A DNA stretch of 53,677 nt from Bacteroidales bacterium (GCA_003560165.1 PWJC01000092.1:1-53677), one strand, 5' to 3'. Numbered from the stretch's first letter, positions 16,704-26,051 are shown. The notes: generated by a model not told the origin, from the letters alone. Numbers and translations are program-made.

Positions 16704-17279
16704 ATGAAGAAAAATTTTTTGATGATTTTTATTGCGGCACTGCTGCTTGCGGGCTGCGGGCCGGCTCCCAGGGAGGCGCAGGAAGAGGAAGAAGCGCGCT
16801 TATCGCCCGAAGAACGTGCATTTATGGACAACCTGGCCAGTTTGTGCGGGCAGTCGTTCAGGGGAGAGGAGACCTACATGGCCGAGGGCCGTGAAAGCTG
16901 GGCCCATCTGGATTTTGTCATGCACGTGACCGTTTGCGAAGAAGACAGGGTCCATATCCCATTCCACCTTTCGGACGACACGTCGCGTACATGGATGTTC
17001 CTGAATGAAAACGGGCGGTTGCGCTTTCGTCACGATCACCGCTATCCCGACGGCACACCCCACGATCAGACCCTGTATGGGGGGTATGCCGACGGGCAGG
17101 GGACTGCGTACGAACAGTATTTTCCAAAGGACGAATATTCCAGGGCACTGCTCCAGGGCCATTACGGCCGTGAATGGCATGTGGTGATGGACGAGGAAAT
17201 GACCACCTTCTCCTACAGATTGCTTTACGACGGGGAGATCGTCTTCCAGGCCGATTTTGACCTGACCGAGCCCATTTAG
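16704..17279 (+). CDS. lipoprotein B, paralogue of lipoprotein A
   Basis: A 191-residue lipoprotein. The signal peptide MKKNFLMIFIAALLLAGC puts the lipid-anchored cysteine at 18. The mature part is alignable end to end with lipoprotein A (10767-11348). Shared blocks are DNLASLCGQSFRGEE, HVTVCEEDRVHIPFHL, SRTWMFLNENGRLRFRHDHRYPDGTP, LYGGYADGQGTAY, FPKDEYSRALL, TTFSYRL and ADFDLTEP. The two cysteines (SLC and TVC) are conserved between paralogues and could form a disulfide. No named domain is recognised. It converges on the GH13 gene with one base between the stops. Confidence 0.82.
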   Translation: MKKNFLMIFIAALLLAGCGPAPREAQEEEEARLSPEERAFMDNLASLCGQSFRGEETYMAEGRESWAHLDFVMHVTVCEEDRVHIPFHLSDDTSRTWMFLNENGRLRFRHDHRYPDGTPHDQTLYGGYADGQGTAYEQYFPKDEYSRALLQGHYGREWHVVMDEEMTTFSYRLLYDGEIVFQADFDLTEPI

Positions 17280-17280
17280 A

Positions 17281-20200
17281 TCATGGGGCCTTTTTGTCAT
17301 GCAGACTGCCGCTGAGGGTATCCAGCCTGTATGCTGCGTTGTCGGAAAGTTTTTTTGTTTTCAGGAACAGTTGGATGAGTTGCCTGATGCATTGCCTCAG
17401 CACAGCCTCGCCGGGTGGTTTTGGACGGGACCTGAAACATTCGAAACAGGCCAGGGAGAATAACCACCGGCTCAATTGCTCCAGTTTCTCCTTGCTGTAA
17501 TACCTGATCCCCTGGTAGTGGTTCAGCCCGATGTATTTCCTGACACGGGGGTCGGAAAGCATTTGCCGGGCAAGAATGACCTGCCTGGAGAGGACAGCTG
17601 CCGTTTTTCCGGGTTCTGTATCCGGTAGCGGTTGTGTTGGCAGTTCTGTTGTCGAATAAGGATGCTTTTCGTAGTGCAAAAGGAGTTCGAGCAGAAGGAG
17701 GTCGTCGGCAAGATCGGCGCTCGATTTGCCTGTTTGCCGTAATACCGATTCCACAGGCCATCTGAGCATCAGTTGCTGATACAGCCCCGAAGCCTTATGC
17801 CCTGTGGGGCTTAACTGGCCCAGCGACCTGATGACGTAAAAGGCCATCAGCAAGAGGGTGTTCTCTCGCTGGGGGCTTCCGGGGCTCAGGACAGTGAGTT
17901 CGCCGGGAGAGTGGATGTTCTCACCAGCGAGCAGTGGTCCGGCCCATTTCACGGAATGGCCGAGAAAGTGCAAGGCTTGAGGGAGTGCGGATAGCTGTTG
18001 GTGAAATGCGTTCCCTGCCTCTTTTGAATCGCCGGTCATGCCCAACTCCCCGTAAGCCTCTCTGGCAAAGCCGGTAAAAGAAGCCGTTATTGAATGCAGT
18101 GTCTCTGCCCCGTCTCCGGCAATGCCCGGCCTGAGATGAAGTTCCAGCAGTCTGTCAACGCCGGCGGGGTCAAAGATGCGGAGAAATTCCTCGTGGATTT
18201 TTTCCAAACGCTGCTTTTGGAGGGCCTCCTTCACACTTTCAACACCCCTGAGCTCAAGGCGTTCGTACAACAACTCCGCCTGGTCCGGGTCTGCGGAGAG
18301 TCCGGCAAATCCCGTCAGGACCCTGTATTCGAAACCCTGCAGCTTCCAGTGCAGTCCGCGGTCGTGCAATTCACTGCCCTTAAAGAGATATTCCAGCCCC
18401 GAGATATGCTCCATGGCGGTGTAGTATGCCTGGCGGTCCGGCCTGACCTGCAGGGCATCGCCCAGGCTCACGCTGACAGTCCCCCCCCCCCCTTCCCCTT
18501 TTTGGAGCCTGGGGGCAGACATCCTGATATGCCCTGATGCCCTGTCGTATTTGTTGTTGAATAAAATCAATGCCTTCTCCTCTCCGCAGCGGTTGGTATA
18601 GGCAAACACGTTCTCATTGACTTTCCCGGTTTCGTCTGTGAAGTCGAAGAGGTTGAAATGCGTGACTTCACTGAAAAGATACCGCTTGCCCGTTAAGGGG
18701 AATATCTCCCGTTCGTGGCGTTCAACAAGCTCCTGCCTGGGTGTTTCGTTGTAGTAGGCACGCTGGTATTCCATGCCGTATTTTTCGGTAAACCCCTCGA
18801 TCTGCCCGTGGGCAAACATGGGCAGCCCCGGAAGGGTGTTCATCATCACGCAGATCCCGAAATACTTGTCGCCGGTGCCGAACTGCTCAATGGCCGTTTC
18901 CTCGTCCGGATTGCTCATAAAGTTTACATAACGTTTGAGTATTTCGGGCTCAAACTCCAGGGTATTTGTGATGAGATCCCTGTATTGTACATTTTCTTCG
19001 TTCTTGAGCATGTGCATAAAGGCCGAATTGTATACCCTGTGCATGCCCAGTGTGCGAACGAAGTATCCTTCCATAAACCAGAATGCCTCTGCCAGCAACA
19101 GGGTATCGGGCATGTCGCGGTTGATCCGGTCAACCACCTCCCTCCAGAACTCCTCGGGGAACATTGCATCGAAAGCCGCTCTTGACATGGAGTGGTCGGC
19201 TCGCGATGGGATGTCGCCACCTGTACCCGGCCTGGGGTACCACAGCCTGGCAAAATGTTTTTTGGCCAGGGTCATGGCGGCATCAAAGCGAATGATGGAG
19301 AACTTGCGGGCCACGGAGAATATTTGCTGAATGACGGCCTCCCTCACCTCCTGTCGGATCATGTCGAGTTGGGCGGTGTCGTTCCAGGGCATTACTGTGC
19401 CGTCATTGCCATGATAAATATACCTTACCTCTCCGCTGTTGCGGTCGATCCGCTGAAACACCACGGCGGCGTCGGTTTTGCTGTAGTAGCCGTCTTCGAT
19501 CCGGATCTCGATGCCGGGATGTCCGGAAAGATCTTCGCCGGAAAAAGTATAGCCCGGGAAGGGGGGCTGGCCGGTTTGGATGAAGTACCCTGGCTTTTCG
19601 ACCACCCATTTGGAATAGATGCCCGTGTGGTTGGGTACCATGTCGCTGGCCAGTCTCAGCCCCCTCTGCCTTGCTCTTTCGTTGAGTTTGTGGTAAGCCC
19701 GTTCCCCGCCCAGGTCGTCGGCGATCTGGTAGTCATAGAGGGAGTATGCCGAGGATACGGCATCGGTATTGCCCATGCGGTGCTTGATCTTTTTTGACGC
19801 CTGGCTTCTTTCCCAGATGCCGATGAGCCATAATCCGCTGAAGTGCCATTGAGCCAATTGATCCAGTTCCTCGTCGGGTATCTGGTCGAGATGCCGGATC
19901 TCCCTGCTGTATTTTTTGCTGAGCTGATCGAGCCATACATAGGTGTTTTTCGCCATCAATACCACACGGGGCATCCAATGGGTATCCGGAGTGAATTGTT
20001 CGGGCTCTTCATAGTCGTCAGCCGCCTCCGACAAGGGGTCGAAACCCGATTTCCCGATATGCATCCGGCCTGGTCCCGGCTTGCCTTTGTATACCGGGGA
20101 GATGGGTGGGGGAGGGCCAAAGCCCCTGTCCAGTCTCACGTCTTCTTTCATCAGATCTTTGCCCGTAAGCACCCTGGTCAGGATCTCTTCGGGCAGGTAA

Positions 20201-20910
20201 TCTTTCCATTTGCCGAAGACGTAATCCAGCTGTCCGTTGAGGTCGTCGGGCGAATGGACAAAGGGGGAGCGCAACATGGTGATCATGTCGGTGTTATCGG
20301 GCCCGAAGGGGGGGAGGGTCTTAAAAAATGCCTCCATGGCCTGCATGAATGCAAAAAAGTCGCGGGTTTGCCCTAGGTACTCAAGGTCGAACAAGGGCCT
20401 GAGTTTTGCACAGCCCGGATTTTCATTGGCCAGGGCCAGCATCAGGGCTTCTTCAATTGCCAGCGCCAGCCTGGGTATTCCCTTTGTTTGTCCGGCCAGG
20501 TAGTGTGCAGGGCTCATCTCTCCCCTGTATACCCGAAGGGGGGGGAATTTTTCGGTAAATCTCAGCATCAGGGCGTGCAAAGCGGGTTTCCCCAGTTGCT
20601 CTGCCAGGTATTCTATTGCCCTGACAAACACCTCGCCTCCATGGCGTTGCTCAAATTTCCTGAGTACGGCGTGGCCTGTTTCGTGAAGCAGGCCTGCGGC
20701 GTACAGCTCACCGGGATATATGTGGCTTTTGGGGTCCCTGCCGGCATTCATGCGGAACGACAGTTTCCTCACAGCAGCAAATTCGGTGAACACCAGCCTG
20801 CCGTTGGTGGCGAACAAATTGTCTTCTATCCGGTATTGTTCTCTTAGGCCCCGGTAAACGTGCAATTCGTAATGCAGTGGTTGATGGCCTTCTGTAAGTA
20901 AGGGCTTCAT
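17281..20910 (-). CDS. large alpha-amylase family (GH13) protein
   Basis: A 1209-residue protein with no signal peptide, far longer than a typical alpha-amylase. Residues 1-310 are a helical N-terminal region containing HETGH at 76-80. The GH13 barrel follows, about 315-740. Region I is SDMVPNHTG (422-430). The nucleophile region is RFDAAMTLAKKH (candidate D543). The acid/base is E608 in LLAEAFWFMEG. Region IV is atypical (FMSNPDEETA, 664-673). A beta-sandwich and a long helical C-terminus (about 850-1209) end the protein. It likely acts on an alpha-glucan or alpha-glucosyl donor in the cytosol. It is the last gene of a run with phospholipid genes. Codons 807-810 are a 12-G run (18481-18492). 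Confidence 0.85.
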   Translation of the reverse strand: MKPLLTEGHQPLHYELHVYRGLREQYRIEDNLFATNGRLVFTEFAAVRKLSFRMNAGRDPKSHIYPGELYAAGLLHETGHAVLRKFEQRHGGEVFVRAIEYLAEQLGKPALHALMLRFTEKFPPLRVYRGEMSPAHYLAGQTKGIPRLALAIEEALMLALANENPGCAKLRPLFDLEYLGQTRDFFAFMQAMEAFFKTLPPFGPDNTDMITMLRSPFVHSPDDLNGQLDYVFGKWKDYLPEEILTRVLTGKDLMKEDVRLDRGFGPPPPISPVYKGKPGPGRMHIGKSGFDPLSEAADDYEEPEQFTPDTHWMPRVVLMAKNTYVWLDQLSKKYSREIRHLDQIPDEELDQLAQWHFSGLWLIGIWERSQASKKIKHRMGNTDAVSSAYSLYDYQIADDLGGERAYHKLNERARQRGLRLASDMVPNHTGIYSKWVVEKPGYFIQTGQPPFPGYTFSGEDLSGHPGIEIRIEDGYYSKTDAAVVFQRIDRNSGEVRYIYHGNDGTVMPWNDTAQLDMIRQEVREAVIQQIFSVARKFSIIRFDAAMTLAKKHFARLWYPRPGTGGDIPSRADHSMSRAAFDAMFPEEFWREVVDRINRDMPDTLLLAEAFWFMEGYFVRTLGMHRVYNSAFMHMLKNEENVQYRDLITNTLEFEPEILKRYVNFMSNPDEETAIEQFGTGDKYFGICVMMNTLPGLPMFAHGQIEGFTEKYGMEYQRAYYNETPRQELVERHEREIFPLTGKRYLFSEVTHFNLFDFTDETGKVNENVFAYTNRCGEEKALILFNNKYDRASGHIRMSAPRLQKGEGGGGTVSVSLGDALQVRPDRQAYYTAMEHISGLEYLFKGSELHDRGLHWKLQGFEYRVLTGFAGLSADPDQAELLYERLELRGVESVKEALQKQRLEKIHEEFLRIFDPAGVDRLLELHLRPGIAGDGAETLHSITASFTGFAREAYGELGMTGDSKEAGNAFHQQLSALPQALHFLGHSVKWAGPLLAGENIHSPGELTVLSPGSPQRENTLLLMAFYVIRSLGQLSPTGHKASGLYQQLMLRWPVESVLRQTGKSSADLADDLLLLELLLHYEKHPYSTTELPTQPLPDTEPGKTAAVLSRQVILARQMLSDPRVRKYIGLNHYQGIRYYSKEKLEQLSRWLFSLACFECFRSRPKPPGEAVLRQCIRQLIQLFLKTKKLSDNAAYRLDTLSGSLHDKKAP
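18481..18492 (-). repeat. 12-G homopolymer inside the GH13 gene
   Basis: Twelve consecutive C on the plus strand, i.e. twelve G in the coding strand, encode Gly807-Gly810 of the GH13 protein. Runs of this length are classic slippage sites. A one-base change would frameshift the protein after the catalytic barrel. Confidence 0.9.
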
Positions 20911-20944
20911 GAGATGCCGGTTTTCGTTTGCGGGATCTGTGTAT

Positions 20945-21616
20945 TCAGAACATAAGCAGGACGAGGATGGCCGTCAGGGGCACGGTGATATTGTCCAGGC
21001 CTTTTGAGCTGAGGGCTTCCATCAATGCAGTAGTTGCGGCCACACTCAGGGCCATGGTCAGATTGAAATAGCTGTAGTTCCCATAAAGCCAGTGCAGGGC
21101 CTGCATGCTGCCCAAAAAAGCGGTAATGAAAAAGATGCCCGAACCCAGGTAGGTTTTGTTCAGTTGGAAGTTGAACAGTCTTATTTTTTTGGTTTTGTGC
21201 CCATAGGCCATGCCCAGGATGCCCGCCAGGGAATCGCTGATAGCCAGGATCAGGATGGGAATGATGAACAGCCTGGTGCTGTCCATTAACACCGAAATCA
21301 CAAATGAGGTGGTAATGGCCACGGGCAGCAGCACGCCCCCATAAGATTTCCTGTCAACATCGTTGATCGACTGCAGCAATTTCCTGCGTTCGGCAATTGC
21401 CAGTATCAGGAAAAACACCGACCCCATGACCACCACATAGGCATATGAGTTGTATACCAGCGGAAAAGTCAGCGTCAGCAGTGAGGCGGCGCTGTGGGAG
21501 AATTTGCGTGTAAGCTCGGTCCTGACCTTTAAAACACCATGCAATACCTCGCCGGTGAGCAGGATGGCAGCGAAAGCCAGAGAATACAACAGGGTAAATA
21601 TCAATTCATGGGTCAT
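20945..21616 (-). CDS. diacylglycerol/polyprenol kinase-like membrane protein
   Basis: A 223-residue integral membrane protein with about six to seven helices. VRTELTRKFSHSAASLLTLTFP (from about residue 31) and SDSLAGILGMAYGHKT near the middle are hallmarks of the CTP-dependent dolichol kinase / phytol kinase / bacterial diacylglycerol-polyprenol kinase branch, which shares the CdsA fold. It would phosphorylate a lipid alcohol at the membrane. Its start overlaps the cdsA stop by four bases (ATGA). The gene downstream, GH13, begins 34 bases on. The exact lipid acceptor cannot be told. Confidence 0.82.
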   Translation of the reverse strand: MTHELIFTLLYSLAFAAILLTGEVLHGVLKVRTELTRKFSHSAASLLTLTFPLVYNSYAYVVVMGSVFFLILAIAERRKLLQSINDVDRKSYGGVLLPVAITTSFVISVLMDSTRLFIIPILILAISDSLAGILGMAYGHKTKKIRLFNFQLNKTYLGSGIFFITAFLGSMQALHWLYGNYSYFNLTMALSVAATTALMEALSSKGLDNITVPLTAILVLLMF

Positions 21617-22365
21617 AATATGAATGTATAGATAAGGTAACTGGCTGCCCCGGCGGCGATCAGGCTGTCGAACCTGTCGAGGAAGCCTCCATGCCCGGGC
21701 AGGGTGCTTCCAAAATCCTTTACGCCGTGTATCCGTTTAATCAGCGAGGCCATCAGGTCTCCTGACAGAGCAAAGATAACGATGATTGCGGCAATAAGCA
21801 AGGCAGGAAGCCATGAGACGCCGATGAAGCCCCGGAAGGCCAGGGCGGTGATCAGGGCCAGCATCCCGCCCCCGATCAGCCCGGAGACGGTTTTTTGCGG
21901 ACTGACAGAGGGAATGAGCTTTATTCCCCCCACCAGCTGCCCGCTGATCTGGCTGAAGGCATCAAAAACGGTGACCACCGCAAAGGTGAAATAGAGCCAG
22001 GAAGGGTCCATGCGGCTGAACCGCAGAAAAGCCCAGGCCAGCAGAGTATAAACAAGCAGCGATGCGATCAACTGGGCAGGCTGTAGCGGGCGCCCCCGCC
22101 TGATTGAAATTTTGATCAGTTCGATATAGCCGGCGGCCGCGATCAGTATGCACAGGTAGTGAAATAAAGCGGGACCGAAATAGATACCGGCAAAAAGCAG
22201 ATGGATAATCAGCAGGTAGGTGATGTATTTTGCCCAGTGTTTTGCTTTTTTCCCGGGGGGGATTCTCCTGCCGATCACTGCAAAGGCAATGGTTCCGATC
22301 AGAAAGTAGCCCAGTATGACCAGGTAGAGCATGTGCTCGGGTTTTGCAAAAACAGCCGTGGTCAT
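21613..22365 (-). CDS. cdsA: phosphatidate cytidylyltransferase
   Basis: A 250-residue integral membrane enzyme making CDP-diacylglycerol from phosphatidate and CTP. The family signature is complete near the C-terminus: SGDLMASLIKRIHGVKDFG, then STLPGHGGFLDRFDS. Several hydrophobic helices precede it. Its start overlaps the CDP-alcohol phosphatidyltransferase stop by four bases, and its own stop overlaps the next gene by four. The three lipid genes therefore form one coupled operon that makes CDP-DAG and uses it. Confidence 0.92.
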   Translation of the reverse strand: MTTAVFAKPEHMLYLVILGYFLIGTIAFAVIGRRIPPGKKAKHWAKYITYLLIIHLLFAGIYFGPALFHYLCILIAAAGYIELIKISIRRGRPLQPAQLIASLLVYTLLAWAFLRFSRMDPSWLYFTFAVVTVFDAFSQISGQLVGGIKLIPSVSPQKTVSGLIGGGMLALITALAFRGFIGVSWLPALLIAAIIVIFALSGDLMASLIKRIHGVKDFGSTLPGHGGFLDRFDSLIAAGAASYLIYTFIL

Positions 22366-23018
22366 GGTTCGATGCCCTGGGAATGGGTTTTTTGTTTGTT
22401 ATGGAGCACCCAATACAGGCCCTTTACATTGGAGCGCATCCGGGGGATGATCAGCTGTATGGCGATGTGTTCGATAAAGGCCAGTATCCCCCATATGATC
22501 ATAACATAGTAAAAGGGCGTATAGAAGCCAAAAGCGAAAAGCACCCCGAAAAACGTTCCCTGGATATAGCCCCCGATCTTCCATGAATAGAGGTGAAGAC
22601 TGGGGAAACGGCCGAATTTGATCATCGACAGGGCAAGAGCGGCGAACAGCAATCCGATGAACAGAAGGAAGCTGAAGGCATGGGGGGCAAAATCCTGACG
22701 CTTGAATACCCAGATGCCCAGAAAAACCAGGAAATAGGTGCCGATATCGGCGATAGAGTCCAGGCGCGCCCCGAACTCACTTACCTGCTTCAGCCACCTG
22801 GCCAGTAAGCCGTCGAGGACATCGGTTAACAGGTTGATCACGATCATCACCGCAAAGGCCTGTTCATAACCTGCAAGGGCCAGATAGAGGATTACGGGGA
22901 ATGCCATCAGCCTGTAAAAAGACAGGGCATTTGGAAGGGTTATTTTTTCTTTCAGCAAGCCGTGAGAAAATTTGTGAAAAGCAAAAGCCGTCACCTGGTT
23001 TTTATAAGGGACGGCCAT
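22362..23018 (-). CDS. CDP-alcohol phosphatidyltransferase
   Basis: A 218-residue membrane protein of the CDP-OH phosphatidyltransferase class. The catalytic motif D-x2-D-G-x2-A-R-x8-G-x3-D-x3-D is present at D66, D69, G70, A73, R74, G83, D87 and D91 (TDVLDGLLARW, then EFGARLDSIADIG). Such enzymes join CDP-DAG to serine, glycerol phosphate, inositol phosphate or similar. Which alcohol is used cannot be decided here. It precedes cdsA with ATGA overlap and starts 18 bases after the M16 peptidase stop, so it may be read from that gene's promoter. Confidence 0.88.
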   Translation of the reverse strand: MAVPYKNQVTAFAFHKFSHGLLKEKITLPNALSFYRLMAFPVILYLALAGYEQAFAVMIVINLLTDVLDGLLARWLKQVSEFGARLDSIADIGTYFLVFLGIWVFKRQDFAPHAFSFLLFIGLLFAALALSMIKFGRFPSLHLYSWKIGGYIQGTFFGVLFAFGFYTPFYYVMIIWGILAFIEHIAIQLIIPRMRSNVKGLYWVLHNKQKTHSQGIEP

Positions 23019-23036
23019 TGCAAAGTAACAAAATGA

Positions 23037-25979
23037 TTAAAAAACAAACAAGTCTTCCCTTTCAAGCCGTATTACCGGTCCAAACAGTTTTTCCACCTCG
23101 CCGAAGTCGACTACGTTCTCATTGCCCAGTATGACATAGGTTTTGGGTCGGCCCTTTACGTACTCTTCATTGAATTGCCTTACATGGTCTAGTGTCATCA
23201 GCGGAATTTCACGATAAAGGCTTTCCCTGATGTCGTGATCCCTGTTCATGCGCCCGGATGCCAGGTAGTTCCATATAATACCCGCGTCCCGTATCCTCTG
23301 GGTGCGGATATTGCTGATGATCTGTTCCTGCGCCAGCCTGAAGGCAGTTTCCGAAAGCGGCATCTGGTCAAAAAGTTCATCAAATGCGCTGAAGGCATCG
23401 ACCACCTTGTCGTTTTGCGTGGCAATAAAGCTGGTGTTCAGATAATGGCCTTCGGGATGGGAAGGGAAGGAATAACTGGAGCGCGCCGTATAGGCCAGGC
23501 CGCGTTTTTCCCTCATTTCCTGGAATACGATGGCGTTCATCCCGCCACCGAAGTAGCGGTTGTACATAGATACCCGGGTGTGCATTTGCGGGTCGTACTC
23601 CTTCGCTTTGGTGATGGTCTGCAGGTAGCTCTGGTTGGCATCGTAATGGGCAAAATACACCTTGCTTTCGTTGGTTTCAAGGGGTTCGAAGCGGGTCGCT
23701 GCCGTGAGTGAAGCCAGGGTGCGGGGCGTTTGATGGTGAGCCTCAATAATCCCGGTGATCTGCTCCAGGGTTTCGGGTCCATAATATACCACCTGGTGTT
23801 CGATACGCCAGAGGTTGCGGAGAGCGCCAATCAAATGCCCTGCTGTTAAGGCATCCAGTTCGTCATCGGTCAATGTGTAATTAAACGGATTATCGGGTCC
23901 GTACATGGCATAGTTTACCAGGGCGGTGAAGTTGGTGCTTTGATCGGCCTTGCTGTTTTGCCGGGCATTTTTCAGGTTGCCCACATATCGTTCCAGGACG
24001 CCTTCGTCGGCATGTGCATTGACGATCAGGTTTTCGAACAGGAGCAGGGCAGCCTCGAGGTTTTCTGACAGACCGCTGATGGTGATCCTGGTTTCTTCGG
24101 AGCCCACCGACACATTGAAAGTACACGCCAGTTTGTAGAATTCGTTGGCGATGTCTTCGGCGCTCAGCACATCCGTGCCCAGGAACTGGATGAAGTTTCC
24201 GGCCAGGGGAAGGTATCTGTCGTGATAACTGCCCATTCGCCAGAAGTAGGTCAACGCAAAGGTTGGGGTGACCTCATTCGGGGCATACAATATCTCCAGC
24301 TGATTGCTTGTTTTTCCCCTGATGATGTCGTTCTCATAATCCAGAAACACAGGTTCTATGGGCTCCGGGGGGTTGGCATTGATCCGGGCAAGCAATTCTG
24401 ACCCGGTATCGCGGTGGATGTGGATGGGCGTGATGGGGGGTTTTTCGACCTGTTCTACATCCTGAGGCTGTCCCTGACGCTTGTAGACTACCACGTAGTT
24501 GTCCCTGCGCAGGTGCTCCCTGGCAAAAGCAATGAGGTCTTCCCGGCTGATTGCTTCAAGGCGTTCGATGTAGGAAAGCTGTTGCTGCCAGGGGATGCCG
24601 TTCAAAAAACTCATGGCCATCGACATGGCCCGGCTGCGGGCGTTTTCGTTTTGCCTCATCTCCTGAAGCTTCAGGTTGTTGATGGCTGCTTCCATCAGCC
24701 AGTCGGGAAAGTCTCCTTGTTTCAGCAATTCCACCTGGTTGAGCAGATGTTCTTTCGCCTCATCCAGGGTCTGGTCGCTTTTGTTGCGGCCAAAGAGGGT
24801 CAACACCGAATAATCGGTCATTGACCGGACTCCCGAACTAGCTCCCAGGGTGACCATCTGCTTGTTGAGGTTCTGGTCTATCAGCCCTGTGCGCCCGTTG
24901 AACAGGATCATCCGGATCATGTTGATCATGGGCGACTGCTCTGAAGCCGCCCCCTCAAAACGCCAGCCGATCTGTACGTTCTCGGCCTGGAGCCCGGTCA
25001 CCTCCATGGTTACCGGGCTTGTGATCGCTGGCTGAGGCTCAACGTTGAGATCCGGAACGGGAGAAGGCTGCAGGGAGCCGAAATGCCTTTCAATGATCCG
25101 GATGGCCTTATCGGGGTCAAAGTCGCCCGCCATGACTACGGCCATGTTGTTTGGTACATAATAATCGGAAAAAAAGTTCCTGATATTGATAATGGATGGG
25201 TTTTTCAGGTGTTCGGGCTCTCCGAGGATGGTCTGAAGCCCATAGGGATGGGTGGGGAACATCGCCTGGTACATCGCCTGGGATGCCTTGCGGGCGTCGT
25301 TTGTAAGCGACATGTTCAATTCTTCGTAAACCGTTTCGAGCTCTGTATGGAACAGCCGGATCACCGGGTCGCTGAAACGGTCGGCTTGTATCAGGGCCCA
25401 GTTCTCAAGCTGGTTGGAAGGGATATTTTCCATATAAATGGTGAAATCGCTCGAGGTACCTGCATTGGTGCCGGTTGATCCGATGGCCGACATCAGCCGG
25501 TCGTATTCGTTGGCGATGGCATAGGTAGAGGCAATGTAGGATATGCTGTCTATCTGCTGATAGATGGCGGCCCGTTTTGCCTCATCAGTTTCGAGGCGGT
25601 AGACCTCGAACAGGGCCTCGATCTCGTCGAGCAGGGGTTTTTCCTTTTCCCAGTCGATGGTCCCGAAGTTCGAGGTGCCCTTGAACATCAGGTGCTCAAA
25701 ATAATGGGCCAGGCCGGTTGTTTCGGCCGGATCGTGCTTGCTGCCGACCCGCACGGCCACATAGGTCTGTATCCTTGGCTCATCCTCCAGCACCGACAAA
25801 TACACCCTAAGCCCGTTGTCGAGGGTGTAGATGCGGGCATTGATGGGATCGCCCTTAACGGATTCGTAAGGACGGATCTCCTGGGCAAACAGGCTGCTCA
25901 GCGGAAAGCAAAGCACGCCCAGCAGGAAAACCAGGCATTTCAGCCCGCTTTGTCGGATGGTACTTTTGTTTGGATTCAT
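23037..25979 (-). CDS. M16 family (insulinase-like) metallopeptidase
   Basis: A 980-residue exported protein. The start is set at the ATG at 25979 (MNPNKSTIRQSG), just before the signal peptide LVFLLGVLCFPLSSLFAQ; the frame is open 15 codons further. The inverted zinc motif H-x2-E-H is HYFEH (H92, E95, H96), with the downstream glutamate in ELETVYEELNM. Two M16 repeats are present (about 45-470 and 510-980), the second without a zinc motif, as in pitrilysin-type single-chain members. It is a periplasmic or outer-membrane-associated zinc endopeptidase degrading oligopeptides. An exact -7 box lies at 26052-26059. Confidence 0.92.
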   Translation of the reverse strand: MNPNKSTIRQSGLKCLVFLLGVLCFPLSSLFAQEIRPYESVKGDPINARIYTLDNGLRVYLSVLEDEPRIQTYVAVRVGSKHDPAETTGLAHYFEHLMFKGTSNFGTIDWEKEKPLLDEIEALFEVYRLETDEAKRAAIYQQIDSISYIASTYAIANEYDRLMSAIGSTGTNAGTSSDFTIYMENIPSNQLENWALIQADRFSDPVIRLFHTELETVYEELNMSLTNDARKASQAMYQAMFPTHPYGLQTILGEPEHLKNPSIINIRNFFSDYYVPNNMAVVMAGDFDPDKAIRIIERHFGSLQPSPVPDLNVEPQPAITSPVTMEVTGLQAENVQIGWRFEGAASEQSPMINMIRMILFNGRTGLIDQNLNKQMVTLGASSGVRSMTDYSVLTLFGRNKSDQTLDEAKEHLLNQVELLKQGDFPDWLMEAAINNLKLQEMRQNENARSRAMSMAMSFLNGIPWQQQLSYIERLEAISREDLIAFAREHLRRDNYVVVYKRQGQPQDVEQVEKPPITPIHIHRDTGSELLARINANPPEPIEPVFLDYENDIIRGKTSNQLEILYAPNEVTPTFALTYFWRMGSYHDRYLPLAGNFIQFLGTDVLSAEDIANEFYKLACTFNVSVGSEETRITISGLSENLEAALLLFENLIVNAHADEGVLERYVGNLKNARQNSKADQSTNFTALVNYAMYGPDNPFNYTLTDDELDALTAGHLIGALRNLWRIEHQVVYYGPETLEQITGIIEAHHQTPRTLASLTAATRFEPLETNESKVYFAHYDANQSYLQTITKAKEYDPQMHTRVSMYNRYFGGGMNAIVFQEMREKRGLAYTARSSYSFPSHPEGHYLNTSFIATQNDKVVDAFSAFDELFDQMPLSETAFRLAQEQIISNIRTQRIRDAGIIWNYLASGRMNRDHDIRESLYREIPLMTLDHVRQFNEEYVKGRPKTYVILGNENVVDFGEVEKLFGPVIRLEREDLFVF

Positions 25980-26051
25980 CGGATTGGTTGTGGGTTTTTG
26001 AAGCTGTGGAGATTTGTTGGGCAATGGGTGCGATATAGCAGGAATTCAGTC

